Assembly: GCF_001556045.1 (NCBI RefSeq) | Contig: NZ_LSIC01000083.1 | Span: 20,552-84,551, forward strand | Direction of reading: 5' to 3' | DNA from: Bradyrhizobium sp. CCH5-F6 | Lineage (GTDB): Bacteria > Pseudomonadota > Alphaproteobacteria > Rhizobiales > Xanthobacteraceae | DNA length: 64,000 bases | Shown: positions 52,343 to 62,090 of the stretch, piece after piece | Position numbering within the stretch: the first letter of the stretch is position 1 | How the letters are laid out: every line of letters starts with the position of its first letter | Position numbers and translations under genes: made by a program | The notes under the pieces: generated by a model | Told to the model about the DNA's origin: nothing | What the model saw: only the letters and a program-made list of their open reading frames with translations | The model's database searches: none

Positions 52343-53656
52343 TCAGTCTGGGAAAGCGAGCTTGGGCAGGAACGTCACAATCTGCGGATACTCCGTGATG
52401 ATGAAGACCGCAGCAAGCAATAGCACGAAGAACGGGAAAGCGGCCCGTGCGACGGTGAAAGTATCGCGGCCGCTCATGTTCTGGAGCACGAACAGGTTGA
52501 ACCCGACCGGCGGCGTGATCTGCGCCATCTCGACGTGAATGATGAGATAGACGCCGAACCAGACCAGGTCGAGACCAGCCTGCCTGACCATCGGCAGCAC
52601 GATGACCGCGGTCAGGACGATCATCGAGATGCCGTCGATCAGGCATCCCAGGATGATGTACATGATGCTCAGATACAGAGCGAGCATGCTCGGTGTCAGC
52701 TCTTGTCCCTGGACCCAGGTGGCGAGCGCCGCCGGAATGCCCGTATAGGCCATCGCAGCGGTCGTGTAGGCCGCGCCTGCCAGGATCAGCATGATCATGC
52801 AGGTCAGGCGCGTCGCGCTCATGATGCTCTCGAGGAGGTTCTTGCGTGTTAGCGTACCGCTCCACCACGCCAGCAGCAGCGCGCCCGTGACGCCCCATGC
52901 CGCGCATTCGGTGGCGGTCGCAAAGCCCAGCACGAGTGAAAGAAACACGGCCAGGATCAGAAGCAGGCAGGGCGCGAGCTTCGCCGACTCTCGCAGCTTC
53001 TGCCGGAACGGCATCGGCGGATCGCGCGGCGGAACCTTCTTGGGATTGAGCAGCGACCAGATGATGATGTAGCCCGAATAGAGCACCATCACGAGCACGC
53101 CCGGCAGAAATCCGCCGAGGAACACCTGAAGCACGGAGACGTTCGCCGTGACCGCGTAGACCACCATCGGGATCGAGGGCGGAATCAGGAGGCCGAGCGT
53201 GCCCGCGCCTGCGAGCGATCCGAGACTCAGGCTCTTGTCGTAGCCGCGCTTGTCCAGCTCAGGCAGCGCGATCTTGCCGATCGTCGCGCACGTCGCTGCC
53301 GAAGAGCCCGACACCGCCGCGAAGATGCCGCAGCCGATCACGTTGACATGAGTGAGGCGTCCCGGCAGCCATTGAACCCACGGCGACAGCCCCCGGAACA
53401 TCTCTTCGGACAATTTGGTGCGGAAGAGAATCTCGCCCATCCAGATGAACAGCGGCAGCGCGGCCAGCGTCCACGAGGAGCTGGCGCTCCAGGTGGTGGT
53501 GGCGAGCACGGCCCCGAGCGGCAGGCTCGTCGTCAGCGCCATCGCCACGAAGCCGACCAGCCCGAGCGAGACCGCGATCCAGACGCCGCTTCCCAGCAGC
53601 AGGATCATGACGCCGAGGAGAATGAACGACAGCTCGATCATGCCGAGATTGGCCAT
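52343..53656 (-). CDS. TRAP transporter large permease DctM (operon 2)
   Basis: 437 residues from the ATG at 53656, picked because GGCGGAGG lies six bases upstream; a TTG at 53662 overlapping the dctQ stop is possible. About twelve membrane helices. Family landmarks: SGSSAATCATIGKIALPELD, LLIPPSIPMVVYAVTANVSV, and ITPPVGFNLFVLQ near the C-terminus. Makes the main translocation path with DctQ (operon 2) and DctP. Confidence 0.94.
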   Translation of the reverse strand: MANLGMIELSFILLGVMILLLGSGVWIAVSLGLVGFVAMALTTSLPLGAVLATTTWSASSSWTLAALPLFIWMGEILFRTKLSEEMFRGLSPWVQWLPGRLTHVNVIGCGIFAAVSGSSAATCATIGKIALPELDKRGYDKSLSLGSLAGAGTLGLLIPPSIPMVVYAVTANVSVLQVFLGGFLPGVLVMVLYSGYIIIWSLLNPKKVPPRDPPMPFRQKLRESAKLAPCLLLILAVFLSLVLGFATATECAAWGVTGALLLAWWSGTLTRKNLLESIMSATRLTCMIMLILAGAAYTTAAMAYTGIPAALATWVQGQELTPSMLALYLSIMYIILGCLIDGISMIVLTAVIVLPMVRQAGLDLVWFGVYLIIHVEMAQITPPVGFNLFVLQNMSGRDTFTVARAAFPFFVLLLAAVFIITEYPQIVTFLPKLAFPD

Positions 53657-53658
53657 GG

Positions 53659-54252
53659 TCAACCTCCGCCGCCCTGCGAGATGCGTTCGATGAATTCGTC
53701 CGGCGTCTCATCCGGCGAGCCCCTCTCATAGGTTGGCCGATTGCCGATGACGACATTGACCATTTCATCGATGAGCGCGATCGACAGGATCGCAAGGCCG
53801 CCGGCAAAGCCGAGCTGCGGAATCCAGAGCGGAAGCGCGACGACGCCCTGCGCCACATCGTTGAAGCGCCAGGAGTCGTAGGTCATCTGCACGGCATAGC
53901 GGGTGAAATAGAGGATGAAGGCGGTGGCGATACCGAGCGCCACGATCTCCGCGATCTGCTTGGTCCGCCCGTGCAGACGTTCGAGCAACAGGCCAACGCG
54001 GATCATCTCTCCGCGCTTGAAGGTGTGAGCGAGACCGAGGAAAGCCATCGCGGCCATGCACCAGGACGCGAAATCATCGCCGGCGGGAATGTTGATCGCA
54101 AATTGGCGGCCGACCGACATGGCCATCATGATTGCGAAAATCGCGACCAGGAAGACGCCCGCGGCGTAGCCCGCGCCGAGATAAAGGAGATCCAGAGCGC
54201 GTCGCACCGCTCCCCGAGCCGCTACATCGTCCCCTGCCAACGCAATCCCCAT
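53659..54252 (-). CDS. TRAP transporter small permease DctQ (operon 2)
   Basis: 197 residues from the ATG at 54252 (MGIALAGDDVAARGAVRR); a longer frame to 54369 has no clear ribosome-binding site. Four membrane segments, with FASWCMAAMAFLGLAHTFKR and GEMIRVGLLLERLHGRTKQ typical of DctQ. The C-terminal ~25 residues are acidic and end in a glycine run (SQGGGG). First gene of operon 2. Confidence 0.9.
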   Translation of the reverse strand: MGIALAGDDVAARGAVRRALDLLYLGAGYAAGVFLVAIFAIMMAMSVGRQFAINIPAGDDFASWCMAAMAFLGLAHTFKRGEMIRVGLLLERLHGRTKQIAEIVALGIATAFILYFTRYAVQMTYDSWRFNDVAQGVVALPLWIPQLGFAGGLAILSIALIDEMVNVVIGNRPTYERGSPDETPDEFIERISQGGGG

Positions 54253-54411
54253 CCGCACGCGAGACTTTTCAGCCGATCCGGCGATCACTCGTCGCCGATC
54301 CGCCTGAATATCGCCCCTGCCCGACGCCTGTCCTTCAGACGTTAGATCAACATGATGCGGCCGATGCAAGCAAGGAGTATGCCGGCTGTTGCCGGACTTT
54401 CCACCGCGGGG

Positions 54412-55209
54412 TTAGTGTGTCTCCAGCCGCAGCCCGTCATAGGCCGGCACCACGCCCGCGGGCAGCGACTGGCGGATGACCTCGTAATCGACGTCGGCGG
54501 TCATGTTGGTGATCACCGCGCGCTTCGGCTTGAACCGCTCGATCCAGGACAGCGCATCGTTGATGCTGAAATGGCTGACATGGCTCGTGTAGCGCAAACC
54601 GTCGACGATCCAGAGATCCAGATTTTCCAGTGCGCCCCAGCTCTCACGCGGGATGTCGTTGAGGTCAGGCGTGTAGGCGGCATCCCCGATGCGATAGCCG
54701 AGCGCGGGAATGTTGCCGTGCTGCACCAGAAAGGCCGTCAGCGTCACGGCGCCGCCCTTCCCCAGAACGGTCTGGCTTTCGCCCGCCTCGATCGAATGCC
54801 GGGTGAGGATCGGCGGATAGTCGCTGCCCTCCGGCGAGATGAAGCAATAGGAGAAGCGCGACAGGATGTCCTTGGCGGTCGACTGGTTGAAGTAGGTCGG
54901 AATACGACGTCGCATGTGCATGACGACCGAGCGCAGATCGTCCATGCCATGGGTCTGATCGGCATGTTCATGCGTCAGGAACACTGCGTCGATGTGATCG
55001 ACATTGGTCGAGAGCAATTGCTCGCGCAGATCCGGCGAGGTGTCGATCACGATGCGCGTCGTGCCGTGCTCGGAGGTCCGTTCGACCAGCAGCGAGCAGC
55101 GGCGCCGGCGGTTCTTGGGATTGTTGGGATCGCAGGCGCCCCAGCCGAGCGCCGGGCGCGGCACGCCGGCGGAGGAGCCACAGCCCAGGATCGTCAGCGT
55201 CAACGTCAT
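54412..55209 (-). CDS. MBL-fold metal hydrolase, PhnP-like
   Basis: 265 residues. Metal-binding motif in FLTHEHADQTHGMDD (HxHxDH type), with further His in VMHMRRR, HFSINDAL and related positions. The start LTILGCGSSAGVPR...GACDPNNPKNRR is the signature of the PhnP/cyclic-phosphodiesterase branch of the metallo-beta-lactamase fold. In alphaproteobacteria it follows tatD and is annotated as a phosphoribosyl 1,2-cyclic phosphodiesterase-like protein. The substrate here is not known. Thirteen bases separate it from tatD. Confidence 0.92.
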   Translation of the reverse strand: MTLTLTILGCGSSAGVPRPALGWGACDPNNPKNRRRRCSLLVERTSEHGTTRIVIDTSPDLREQLLSTNVDHIDAVFLTHEHADQTHGMDDLRSVVMHMRRRIPTYFNQSTAKDILSRFSYCFISPEGSDYPPILTRHSIEAGESQTVLGKGGAVTLTAFLVQHGNIPALGYRIGDAAYTPDLNDIPRESWGALENLDLWIVDGLRYTSHVSHFSINDALSWIERFKPKRAVITNMTADVDYEVIRQSLPAGVVPAYDGLRLETH

Positions 55210-55222
55210 GCGGTTTCCAGTC

Positions 55223-55999
55223 TCAAGCTCTTACCTTCGAGAACAGGCGGAAGAAGTTTTCCGTAGTTTGGCGCGAGATCTCGTCAAAAGACACGCCGCG
55301 CGTCTCGGCGAGCACTTTTGCGACCTCGACCACATAAGCGGGTTCGTTCCGCTTGCCCCGGAACTTGCCCGGCGCAAGATAGGGCGAGTCTGTTTCAACC
55401 AGGATACGATCTGATGGCAGTTCTGCCGCGAGCGCGCGCAGGGCTTCCGATTTCTTGAAGGTCAGTATCCCCGTGAAGCCGATATAGTGCCCGAGCGACA
55501 CGGCCTTCAGAGCCAGTTCGCGCCCGCCCGTGTAACAATGCAGCACGGCGCGGAACGATCCTTTTGCCGCCTCGTCTTCCAGAATGCGCGCGCAGTCCGC
55601 GTCGGCCTCGCGGGTGTGGATCACCAGCGGCAGGCCGGTGGCACGGGCGGCGGCGATGTGAGCGCGAAAGCCCCTCGCCTGCGCCTCCGGCGAGCCGTTG
55701 TCGTAGAAATAATCGAGCCCGGCCTCGCCGAGCGCGACGACCTTGGGGTGCTGCGTCAACGCAACAAGCTCGTCCGGCGCGATGCCGTCCTCCTCGTCCG
55801 CATGGTGCGGATGGGTGCCAACCGAGCAATAGACGTCGTCATAGCGTTCGGCGATCGCGAGCAGGTCCTTCAGCCGCCGCACCCGCGTCGAGATCGTGAC
55901 CATGCGCGCGATGCCGGCCGCTCGCGCCCGCGACACGATCCCGTCGAGATCTGCCGCAAAGTCCGGAAAATCCAGGTGGCAGTGGCTGTCGACCAGCAT
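55223..55999 (-). CDS. tatD: TatD-family DNase/metal hydrolase
   Basis: 258 residues from the ATG at 55999 (MLVDSHCHLDFPDF, the family start). TIM-barrel metal-dependent nuclease involved in 3'-5' DNA repair. Metal ligands: HCHLD, GEAGLDYFYD (Glu), LPLVIHTREAD (His), LHCYTG (His) and LVETDSPYLAP (Asp). An open frame upstream to 56107 lies inside metG. Follows metG by 13 bases in the housekeeping operon. Confidence 0.95.
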   Translation of the reverse strand: MLVDSHCHLDFPDFAADLDGIVSRARAAGIARMVTISTRVRRLKDLLAIAERYDDVYCSVGTHPHHADEEDGIAPDELVALTQHPKVVALGEAGLDYFYDNGSPEAQARGFRAHIAAARATGLPLVIHTREADADCARILEDEAAKGSFRAVLHCYTGGRELALKAVSLGHYIGFTGILTFKKSEALRALAAELPSDRILVETDSPYLAPGKFRGKRNEPAYVVEVAKVLAETRGVSFDEISRQTTENFFRLFSKVRA

Positions 56000-56012
56000 C
56001 GCGGCAACGCCT

Positions 56013-57938
56013 TCAGGCCGCCGGCTCGACGTAGCGCGGGAACGCCGGCGTCGGTGCCGGCAAGGTCGAGCCGGGGGCGATGCGCTTGGCGCCGCCGAGC
56101 GCCGCAAAATTGCGCTCCTCCGCGGGAATGCCGAGACTGTCGAGCAGCTTGCCTGACGCGGACGGCATCACGGGCTGAGCAAGGATTGCGATCTGACGCA
56201 CGACTTCGGCGGTGACGTAGAGCACCGTCTTCTGCCTGGCAGGATCGGTCTTGGCGAGCGCCCACGGCGCCTCGCCCGCGAAATAGCGGTTGGCCTCCGC
56301 GACCACGGCCCAGACGGCGTTGAGCCATTGATGAATCTGCTGCGCCGCCATGGCCTCGCGCGACGCAGCGATCATGCCGTCGGCCATTGCCAGGATCGCC
56401 TTGTCGTTGTCGCTGAAGTCTCCGGGCTCGGGCAGCACGCCGCCGAACTGCTTGGCGATCATCGAGAGCGAGCGCTGCGCGAGATTGCCGAGATCGTTGG
56501 CGAGATCGGCATTGATGCGTGCGACGATGGCCTCGTGATTGTAGTTGCCGTCCTGGCCGAACGGCACCTCGCGCAGGAAGAAATAGCGCATCTGGTCGAC
56601 GCCATACTGGTCAGCGAGGTTGAAGGGGTCGACGACGTTGCCGACCGACTTCGACATCTTCTCGCCCCTGTTGAACAGGAAGCCGTGGGCATAGACCCGC
56701 TTCGGCAGCGGGATCCCGGCCGAGAGAAGGAAGGCCGGCCAATAGACCGCATGGAAGCGGATGATGTCCTTGCCGATGACGTGCACATCAGCCGGCCAGT
56801 AGCGCCAGTTCTTGTCGCTCTCATCGGGGAAGCCGACGCCGGTGATGTAGTTGGTCAATGCGTCGACCCAGACATACATCACGTGCTCTTCGTCGCCGGG
56901 CACCTTCACGCCCCAATCGAACGTGGTGCGCGAGATCGAGAGATCGCGCAGGCCGCCTCTGACGAAGCTCACGACCTCGTTCTTGCGCGAGTCCGGCCCG
57001 ATGAAATCAGGATGGTCCGCGTAGAGCTTGAGCAGCTTGTCCTGGTACGACGACAGCCGGAAGAAATAGCTCTTCTCCTCCACCCATTCGACCGGCGTGC
57101 CTTGCGGCCCGAGGCGCACGCCGTCGTCGTTCAAGCGCGTCTCGTCCTCGGCGTAATAGGCCTCGTCACGGACCGAGTACCAGCCCGAATAGGTGTCGGC
57201 ATAGATGTCGCCGTTCGCTTCCATCCGCCGCCAGATCTCCTGGCTGGAGCGATGATGCTGCTCCTCGGTGGTGCGAATGAACCTGTCGAACGACACGTTC
57301 AGTCGCTCGTCCATTTCCTTGAAGCGGCCGGCGTTGCGGGTCGCGAGCGCGGCGGCGGACATGCCTTCACCGGCCGCGGTCTGAACCATCTTCTGACCGT
57401 GCTCGTCTGTGCCGGTCAGGAAGAACACGTCCTTGCCGTCGAGCCGCGCAAAGCGCGCCAGCGCATCGGTCGCGATCGCCTCATAGGCGTGACCGATATG
57501 CGGGCTGCCGTTGGGATAGGCGATCGCGGTGGTGATGTAGAAGACGTTGTCGCGCGCAGGCGCGATCGTCGGCACGGCGGCTTGCGAAGCCGCGACGGGG
57601 GGAGGCGAGGCCACGGGAGCCGACGCAGCGATCACGGCAGGCGCAGCCGCCCTTTTGGCGACCTTCTTCGCCGGAGCCTTGGCCGGCTTCTTGGGAGCCG
57701 ATTTCTTCGAAGCCTTCCTGGCGACGACGCGCCCCTTCGCAGCCTTCTTGCCGGCCTTCTTCGTCGCCTTCGCAGCGCTCTTCGTCACGCCTTTCCCGGC
57801 GGCGGACTTCTTGGTCTTCTTGGCGGCTTTGGTCGCGCGCGCCTTCACAGCCTTCCGGGCGGCTTTCTTCACGGCCTTCTTGGCAGCCTTCTTCTTGCTG
57901 CTCTTGCCTTTAACGGTCTTCTTAGCTCGCGTTGCCAC
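56013..57938 (-). CDS. metG: Methionyl-tRNA synthetase with a Lys/Ala-rich N-terminal tail
   Basis: 641 residues if started at the GTG of 57938, which has AAAGGA 7 bases upstream; the twin GTG at 57941 is equally possible. The catalytic core begins near residue 125: [20 protein letters not shown] (HIGH box), later KMSKSVGN (KMSKS). The usual Zn-knuckle cysteines are missing, as in the non-zinc form. Before the core is a ~110-residue segment of Lys, Ala, Arg and Pro repeats ([19 protein letters not shown]) like histone H1 tails, which could bind RNA or DNA. Cytoplasmic. Confidence 0.93.
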   Translation of the reverse strand: MATRAKKTVKGKSSKKKAAKKAVKKAARKAVKARATKAAKKTKKSAAGKGVTKSAAKATKKAGKKAAKGRVVARKASKKSAPKKPAKAPAKKVAKRAAAPAVIAASAPVASPPPVAASQAAVPTIAPARDNVFYITTAIAYPNGSPHIGHAYEAIATDALARFARLDGKDVFFLTGTDEHGQKMVQTAAGEGMSAAALATRNAGRFKEMDERLNVSFDRFIRTTEEQHHRSSQEIWRRMEANGDIYADTYSGWYSVRDEAYYAEDETRLNDDGVRLGPQGTPVEWVEEKSYFFRLSSYQDKLLKLYADHPDFIGPDSRKNEVVSFVRGGLRDLSISRTTFDWGVKVPGDEEHVMYVWVDALTNYITGVGFPDESDKNWRYWPADVHVIGKDIIRFHAVYWPAFLLSAGIPLPKRVYAHGFLFNRGEKMSKSVGNVVDPFNLADQYGVDQMRYFFLREVPFGQDGNYNHEAIVARINADLANDLGNLAQRSLSMIAKQFGGVLPEPGDFSDNDKAILAMADGMIAASREAMAAQQIHQWLNAVWAVVAEANRYFAGEAPWALAKTDPARQKTVLYVTAEVVRQIAILAQPVMPSASGKLLDSLGIPAEERNFAALGGAKRIAPGSTLPAPTPAFPRYVEPAA

Positions 57939-57985
57939 CACGAATTCCTTTACCGGCTTCTCGAAATTTGGAAACGGCCCTGCGC

Positions 57986-59032
57986 CTAGCGCGTTGCGTC
58001 CGCCAGCCAGCCAAACACCGAGAAAACCAAGGGCTTGCGCTCCAGATTGTAGGTTTCGGTGTCGCGCGCGGCGCGGACGATCTTTTCCCATACCTCAGCT
58101 AGGCGCGCAAGGCGCGGCAGGTTCTGGTTGGCATTGGCCTCATCCGCATGCAGCCGCTCCGCGATCCAGCGGTCGATGCCGTCGATGAAGGCGGCAAGCG
58201 CGACGCGATCGCTGGTGCCAAGCGAGTCGCCGAGCGTGTGCAGTTCGCGCGGATCGACCTGCGGCAGGCGCGCGAGCAGCGCCGCCGTGCGCTGCTGAAG
58301 CTTCAGGGCGTCGCCGCCGAGCAGCGTCAGGGCCCGCGCGACGCTTCCCTCGGAGGCCTCGGCCGCCTCGCGCAGCGCAGGATCGTTCGGGTCAAGCTCG
58401 GCCGCCGAAGCCGCGGCGGCGATCACATCATCCGTCGCGAGCGGGCGCAGGCGCAGCTTGCGGCAGCGCGACTGGATCGTGGCGAGCACCCGCGCGGGCG
58501 CGTGGCTCACCAGAAGGAACAGCGATTGCTGGGGCGGCTCTTCGAGGATTTTCAGCAGCGCGTTGGCAGCATTTGGATTGAGCTCGTCGACGGTGTCGAC
58601 GATGCAAACCCGCCAGCCTTCGGCCGCCGCGGTCGAGCCGAAGAATGCGATCGTCTCGCGCGTCTCGTCCACGGTGATGACCGTGCGCATCACGCCGCGG
58701 TCGTTGGCGGTGCGCTCCAGCGTCAGCAGGCCACCATGGGAGCCGGCCGCTACCTGCCGCGCCACGGCATCGACAGGATCGATCGCAAGGTTCTCGGCGC
58801 GCTGCACGGCGGGCGCGAGCGGCTGCGAATGAGCGAGCACGAAGCGCGCCATGCGATAGGCCAGCGTTGCCTTGCCGATCCCCTGTGGCCCGCCGATCAG
58901 CCAGGCATGCGGAATGCGCCCGCTGCGATAGGCCGTCAGCAGCGCGGCCTCCGCCTCACGATGGCCGAACAGCCGCGATGTCTCGCGCGGATGCGGGATC
59001 GTGGATTCGCGCTCGGTCTGACGCGGGCTCAT
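57986..59032 (-). CDS. holB: DNA polymerase III subunit delta'
   Basis: 348 residues from the ATG at 59032, overlapping the tmk stop (ATGA). AAA+ clamp-loader subunit: Walker A-like [30 protein letters not shown], and the sensor region [11 protein letters not shown]. Part of the replisome clamp loader. The zinc-binding cysteines of E. coli delta' are absent, as in other alphaproteobacteria. Between tmk and metG, the standard order. Confidence 0.94.
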   Translation of the reverse strand: MSPRQTERESTIPHPRETSRLFGHREAEAALLTAYRSGRIPHAWLIGGPQGIGKATLAYRMARFVLAHSQPLAPAVQRAENLAIDPVDAVARQVAAGSHGGLLTLERTANDRGVMRTVITVDETRETIAFFGSTAAAEGWRVCIVDTVDELNPNAANALLKILEEPPQQSLFLLVSHAPARVLATIQSRCRKLRLRPLATDDVIAAAASAAELDPNDPALREAAEASEGSVARALTLLGGDALKLQQRTAALLARLPQVDPRELHTLGDSLGTSDRVALAAFIDGIDRWIAERLHADEANANQNLPRLARLAEVWEKIVRAARDTETYNLERKPLVFSVFGWLADATR

Positions 59033-59715
59033 GCCGAGATCACCGATGCCGGCGTGGGGAGCAGACGCTCGCGCAGAGCGGTCCAAACGCGCTCGGCGAC
59101 CGTGTCCGGGTCGGAATTGGCGTCGATCAGCACGCAGCGCGCGGGATCTTCCGCCGCGATCTTGCGATAGGCCTCGCGCAGGCCCTGGTGGAAGCTGAGC
59201 TTCTCGGCCTCGAACCTGTCAGGCGTGCCGCTGCCCCGGCGCGCGGCGGCACGTTGCAGACCAATCTCGACCGGCAGGTCGAGGATGATGGTGAGGTCCG
59301 GCTTGAGGTTGCCGATCGTGACCCGCTGCATCGCGTTGATCAGGCCTTCGGGAACGTGGCCGAGGCTGCCCTGATAGGCCCGCGTCGAGTCGGCGAAGCG
59401 ATCGCACAGCACCCAGGTGCCCTGGTTGAGCGCAGGCTGGATCACGGTGCGGACATGGTCATCGCGCGCGGCGGCAAACAGCAGCGTTTCCGCCTCGGGG
59501 CCGAGCAGCTTGCCCATGCCCGACAGCACCAGATGACGCATGATCTCGGCGCCCGGCGAGCCTCCCGGCTCGCGCGTGACCCGAATGCGCAGCTTTGCGG
59601 CCTTGAGGCGGTCAGCGAGCTTCTTGATCTGGGTCGACTTGCCCGTGCCCTCCCCGCCTTCAAAGGTGATGAAGCGTCCGCGTCCGGACGTCCGCTGAAC
59701 CGCGCTCTCACTCAT
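59029..59715 (-). CDS. tmk: Thymidylate kinase
   Basis: 228 residues. P-loop FEGGEGTGKSTQ, the DRY-like DRFADSTRAYQG motif (DRF in place of DRY), LDLPVEIGLQRAAARR and a C-terminal lid. Phosphorylates dTMP to dTDP for DNA synthesis. Two bases after the D,D-carboxypeptidase stop and overlapping holB, so co-transcribed. Confidence 0.96.
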   Translation of the reverse strand: MSESAVQRTSGRGRFITFEGGEGTGKSTQIKKLADRLKAAKLRIRVTREPGGSPGAEIMRHLVLSGMGKLLGPEAETLLFAAARDDHVRTVIQPALNQGTWVLCDRFADSTRAYQGSLGHVPEGLINAMQRVTIGNLKPDLTIILDLPVEIGLQRAAARRGSGTPDRFEAEKLSFHQGLREAYRKIAAEDPARCVLIDANSDPDTVAERVWTALRERLLPTPASVISA

Positions 59716-59717
59716 GA

Positions 59718-60980
59718 TCAGAGCTTCTCGGCGCCTGCGCGGAACATGCCGATGACGAGCTCGCTCGCGCCATCGATCGCGCGACGCATGGTTGAGCCGG
59801 TGCCGACCGCTTCGGCTGCATAGACCGGCGTCTCGACGGCGATGTTGCCGCTGCGCCAGACCCTGACGACGCCGACGCGCTGGCCGGCCTCTACCGGCGC
59901 GCGCACCGGGCCGCTATAGACGATGCGCGCAATCAGCTTGTCGTTGCCGTTCCTGTGCACCATCACCTTCACCGGCGTCTTGGCGACGAGCTTGACCGAG
60001 CGGCTCTCGCCGCCGAACACCTTGGCGTAGCCGACCGGCTGCTCGGCCGCGATCAGGGTGCGGGTCTCGAAATTGCGAAAACCCCATTCCAGCATCTTCT
60101 TGGCTTCGCTGGCCCGGTCGTCGGGGTCGTCGAGTCCATTGACGACGACGATCAGCCGCGTGCCGTTCTGCACGGCCGAGCCCACCATGCCGTAGCCGCC
60201 TTCCTTGGTGTAGCCGGTCTTCAGACCGTCAGCGCCTTCCATCGAATTGAGCAGCGGGTTGCGGTTGGGCTGGCGGATCTTGTTCCAGGTGAACTCCTTC
60301 TCGCCGAACAGTTTGTAGAACTCGGGGAAGTCCAGGATGATGTGGCGGGCGAGGATGCCGAGCTCGCGCACCGTCATCTTGTTGCCGGGGTCGGGCAAGC
60401 CGCTGGAATTGGCGAAGGTCGATCTGGTGAGGCCGAGCTCGCGCGCGCGCTTGGTCATGAAATCGGCCGCAAAGATCCGCTCGTTGCCCGCCATGGCTTC
60501 GGCAAGTGCAATACAGGCGTCGTTGCCGCTCTGGATGATCGCGCCGTGGAGGAGATCGTCGACGGAGACCTTGCTGTTGATGGCGGCGAACATGGTCGAG
60601 CCGCCCGAGGGCGCCCCGCCCCGGCGCCAGGCGTTCTCGCTGATCCGGTACTCGTCGGTCAGCTTGATGTCGCCCTTCTTGACCGCATTGAAGACGACCT
60701 CCGCGGTCATGAGCTTCATCATGCTGGAGGGCGCACGCAGCTCGTCGGCGTTCTTCTCGAACAGGACGCTGCCGCTGGAGGCTTCGATCAAGATCGCTGT
60801 CGGGGCATCGCCGTCGAAGCCGGCATCTTCCGCTTTCTTGGCGCCCTGGACGCTCTGGTTGGCGGCGTGGAGCATTCCGCCCCAGCCGATGCCCGCGACC
60901 AGAACCGCAGCAATCAGCCCGTGCACCAGCGCCCCGGCAATGGACCGCTTGCGACGATGCAAAGAAAGACGAAATGCCAT
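59718..60980 (-). CDS. D-alanyl-D-alanine carboxypeptidase (PBP5/6-type)
   Basis: 420 residues with an N-terminal signal/anchor (about 17-36, GALVHGLIAAVLVAGIGW). Penicillin-binding motifs: SxxK in APSSMMKLMTAEVV, SxN in IIQSGNDACIALA and KTG in GLKTGYTKEGGYGMVGSAV. The PBP5-type C-terminal beta domain follows. Trims the terminal D-Ala from peptidoglycan pentapeptides in the periplasm. The start of the housekeeping operon through tmk, holB, metG and tatD. Confidence 0.95.
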   Translation of the reverse strand: MAFRLSLHRRKRSIAGALVHGLIAAVLVAGIGWGGMLHAANQSVQGAKKAEDAGFDGDAPTAILIEASSGSVLFEKNADELRAPSSMMKLMTAEVVFNAVKKGDIKLTDEYRISENAWRRGGAPSGGSTMFAAINSKVSVDDLLHGAIIQSGNDACIALAEAMAGNERIFAADFMTKRARELGLTRSTFANSSGLPDPGNKMTVRELGILARHIILDFPEFYKLFGEKEFTWNKIRQPNRNPLLNSMEGADGLKTGYTKEGGYGMVGSAVQNGTRLIVVVNGLDDPDDRASEAKKMLEWGFRNFETRTLIAAEQPVGYAKVFGGESRSVKLVAKTPVKVMVHRNGNDKLIARIVYSGPVRAPVEAGQRVGVVRVWRSGNIAVETPVYAAEAVGTGSTMRRAIDGASELVIGMFRAGAEKL

Positions 60981-61133
60981 GGCCTAGCCCTGAGAGCGGC
61001 GTTCTAACAGTTGGAACCGGTGCGAACAATAAGAGGTTGGGCGCTTGTCCTGAGATTGCACGATTCTCGTCGCGCCCCTATCGTGGCACCTCATATTTCC
61101 CGAACAAACCCCTGAAACAAGGCGGAAAAGCGA

Positions 61134-62090
61134 ATGTCCTCAAGCCGCGTGATCAAGGCCAACGGGATCGATCTCTTCGTCCGCGAAGCCGGCCAGGGAC
61201 CGCTGGTGGTGCTGTGCCACGGCTGGCCGGAACTGTCGTACTCCTGGCGCCACCAGATTCCGGCGCTCGCCGCCGCCGGCTTTCACGTCGTCGCCCCCGA
61301 CATGCGCGGCTATGGCCAAAGCTCAGCGCCGCCCGAGGTTGCAGCCTACTCGATCTTCGACACGGTCGGTGACGTGGTCGGCCTCGTGCAGGCGCTCGGC
61401 GAGACCAAGGCAATGGTGGTCGGCCACGATTGGGGCGCACCGGTCGCCTGGCACGCGGCGCTGTTCCGCCCCGATATCTTCACGGCGGTCGCAGGCCTGA
61501 GCGTGCCGCCGCCGTTCCGCAGCCGCGGCAGGCCGCTCGACCTGTTGCGCCAGAGCGGTATTACCAACTTCTACTGGCAATATTTCCAGACGCCCGGCGT
61601 CGCCGAGGCCGAGTTCGAGCGCGACGTCGCCCGCACCATGCGCGTCGTGCTTGGAGGACGCGGCCTCGCCGATCCCAGCGCCGCCATGTTCGTGCAGGAA
61701 GGCAAGGGCTTTCTCAGCCACGCGGCCGCCGACGAGCCGCTGCCGGCCTGGCTCAGCGAGGCTGATCTGGCCTATTTCACCGAAAGCTTCCGCAAGTCCG
61801 GCTTTCGCGGCGGACTGAACTGGTACCGCAACATCGACCGCAATTGGGAGCTGACCGCGCCCTGGCAGGACGCCCAGATTCATCAGCCTTCCCTCTTCAT
61901 CGCGGGCTCGAGGGACGCGGTGATCACCGGGCTGATCGGGGCCAAGCGCGTCAACGAACTGGAGCGAGTGCTGCCCAATCTCAAGGACAAGTTGATCCTC
62001 GACGGCGCCGGCCATTGGGTGCAGCAGGAGCGGCCCGACGAGGTGAACGCGGCGTTGGTGAAATTCCTGACGGCGAGCGCGGCTCAGTAG
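61134..62090 (+). CDS. Alpha/beta hydrolase, epoxide-hydrolase-like
   Basis: 318 residues. Oxyanion HG in LVVLCHGWPELSYSWRHQIP. The nucleophile elbow is GHDWGAP with Asp as nucleophile, typical of epoxide hydrolases and haloalkane dehalogenases. The cap domain follows; catalytic His in DGAGHWVQQERPDEVN. Ring-opening Tyr candidates are in the cap (NFYWQYFQ). No signal peptide, so cytoplasmic. Its last 7 bases overlap the end of rlpA on the other strand. Confidence 0.9.
   Translation: MSSSRVIKANGIDLFVREAGQGPLVVLCHGWPELSYSWRHQIPALAAAGFHVVAPDMRGYGQSSAPPEVAAYSIFDTVGDVVGLVQALGETKAMVVGHDWGAPVAWHAALFRPDIFTAVAGLSVPPPFRSRGRPLDLLRQSGITNFYWQYFQTPGVAEAEFERDVARTMRVVLGGRGLADPSAAMFVQEGKGFLSHAAADEPLPAWLSEADLAYFTESFRKSGFRGGLNWYRNIDRNWELTAPWQDAQIHQPSLFIAGSRDAVITGLIGAKRVNELERVLPNLKDKLILDGAGHWVQQERPDEVNAALVKFLTASAAQ

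Noticed and set aside
56328..57989. 553-residue plus frame antisense to metG
   Set aside because: It ends in the mirror of the Lys/Ala repeats and has no domain.
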